Shown: piece by piece, positions 5,384 through 5,820 of the stretch | Layout of the letters: every line of letters begins with the position of its first letter | Numbering within the stretch: position 1 is the first letter of the stretch | NCBI GenBank assembly: GCA_029256665.1 | Contig: JAQSXN010000285.1 | Span: 1 to 5,820, forward strand | Direction of reading: 5' to 3' | Length of the DNA: 5,820 nucleotides | From: Paenibacillus sp. | GTDB lineage: Bacteria > Bacillota > Bacilli > Paenibacillales > Paenibacillaceae | Translations under genes and position numbers: made by a program | Notes under the pieces: generated by a model | The model's database searches: none | Told to the model about the DNA's origin: nothing | The model's input: the letters and a program-made list of their open reading frames with translations, nothing else

Positions 5384-5632
5384 CTAACGCTTGAGAAAGC
5401 CCAACTCTCCCATGCATTCTCCGCATACGTATCTTTCCTTAAATTCCTGGACCTCGTTCATCGAACCGCAGAACACGCATTTAGGCCGGTAACGTTCAAG
5501 AATTATGTGATCGCCTTGGACGAAAATCTCGACAGGATCGCCTTCATTCATCAAATACCGCTTGCGCAGCGACTTCGGAAGCACGATGCGACCAAGTTGA
5601 TCCACTTTTCTTACCACACCTGCTGGTTTCAT
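5384..5632 (-). CDS. AbrB/MazE/SpoVT-family DNA-binding regulator with C-terminal CxxC pairs
   Basis: The 82-residue protein opens with GVVRKVDQLGRIVLPKSLRK (5-24), the swapped-hairpin AbrB DNA-binding fold, followed by EGDPVEIFVQGDHIILERY (30-48). AbrB proteins are dimeric or tetrameric transition-state regulators that bind AT-rich promoters. The tail differs from B. subtilis AbrB: it has C52-V-F-C55 and C70-G-E-C73, spaced like a small zinc ribbon, instead of the longer multimerisation region, and the protein is about a dozen residues shorter. Comparable short AbrB-like proteins with cysteine tails occur in Paenibacillus to my knowledge. The frame is open further upstream, but ATG 5632-5630 is the right start because AGAGGTG (5646-5640 region) lies at ribosome-site distance and the homology begins exactly there. 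Transcription is probably monocistronic from the promoter at 5663-5690. I leave the symbol empty because genomes of this group carry several abrB paralogues. Confidence 0.9.
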   Translation of the reverse strand: MKPAGVVRKVDQLGRIVLPKSLRKRYLMNEGDPVEIFVQGDHIILERYRPKCVFCGSMNEVQEFKERYVCGECMGELGFLKR

Positions 5633-5662
5633 CAGTTTCACCTCTTTTGTGCCTGAATTTGT

Positions 5663-5690
5663 AGTATTGAGAAACCTTTGCGCACCACAA
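5663..5690 (-). promoter_or_regulatory. Candidate promoter of the AbrB-like gene
   Basis: On the minus strand TTGTGG (5690-5685) and AATACT (5668-5663) resemble sigma-A boxes with a 16-bp spacer. Transcription would start around 5656, giving a leader of about 24 bases that contains the AGAGGTG ribosome site. Both boxes are imperfect. Confidence 0.4.
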
Positions 5691-5820
5691 GGCGTAACGG
5701 CTGCCGCCGTTCTTGGCGGCGCGGCGCGTAATTTTGCCGAGGCATAACTTCCATTCGTCGACAAAAACAACCATGCCTGCGGTCGCTCTCTTCGGATAAA
5801 CATCTACATCGTAGAAGCTT
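5691..5820. other. Gene-free right edge with a GC-rich hairpin
   Basis: No gene is supported here. Several frames stay open because the DNA is GC-rich, but none shows a recognisable protein or a good ribosome site. GCCGCC (5703-5708) and GGCGGC (5715-5720) can pair around a six-base loop, flanked by more GC-rich DNA (GCGGCGCG). Without a T tract close behind on either strand it is a poor terminator candidate and may simply reflect base composition. Confidence 0.4.

Noticed and set aside
5544..5774. 76-codon minus-strand frame overlapping the abrB-like start
   Set aside because: It runs out of frame through the AbrB-like coding region, has no recognisable domain and no clear ribosome site.
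5633..5803. 57-codon upstream extension of the AbrB-like protein (start at 5803)
   Set aside because: The extension is low-similarity, alanine/arginine-rich sequence; AbrB homology begins exactly at the ATG at 5632, which has its own ribosome site and promoter candidate.
1..5820. Search for a CRISPR array, insertion sequence, toxin-antitoxin pair or defence island
   Set aside because: No regularly spaced repeats, transposase, target duplications or paired small genes were found; the AbrB-like fold also occurs in antitoxins, but no toxin gene is adjacent.

Overview
The window looks like ordinary chromosome of a spore-forming Gram-positive bacterium, most likely the Paenibacillaceae (Paenibacillus/Cohnella-like). 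This rests on a full-length 631-residue PrkA of the Bacillus type, a short AbrB-family regulator with a cysteine-rich tail, strong GGAGG-type ribosome sites, a sigma-D-like -10 box in front of a chemotaxis-type sensor, and a mid-range GC content. The genus is inferred from protein character, not from a database search. I see no rRNA, tRNA, insertion sequence, prophage or CRISPR array.

Layout. Positions 1-720 (minus strand) hold the first 240 codons of a globin-coupled aerotaxis-type sensor (HemAT-like); the rest lies outside the window. Its upstream region has a perfect sigma-D -10 match overlapping a perfect 10-bp inverted repeat. A perfect 32-bp palindrome at 830-861 is the terminator of prkA (922-2817, minus). 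A divergent intergenic region of 287 bp separates prkA from a DUF2161-family gene (3105-3830, plus) that starts with TTG and encodes a predicted PD-(D/E)XK nuclease fold plus a C-terminal DNA-binding-like segment. That gene converges on, and overlaps by 17 bp, a fold-type I PLP aminotransferase (3814-5010, minus). A second divergent region (5011-5159) carries operator-like repeats and leads to an untracked 33-residue single-pass membrane microprotein (5160-5261, plus). A long hairpin (5290-5333) separates it from a convergent 82-residue AbrB-like regulator with two CxxC pairs (5384-5632, minus). The last 188 bp hold the abrB-like promoter candidate and no gene I can support.

Function together. 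The genes appear to be single-gene transcription units rather than one operon or system. PrkA and the AbrB-like protein both fit stationary-phase or sporulation control, and the globin sensor fits oxygen-guided motility. The DUF2161 protein and the microprotein are the least characterised members. I find no convincing evidence for a previously undescribed multi-gene system; the main leads are regulatory DNA structures, the microprotein, and cysteine motifs in PrkA and the AbrB-like protein.
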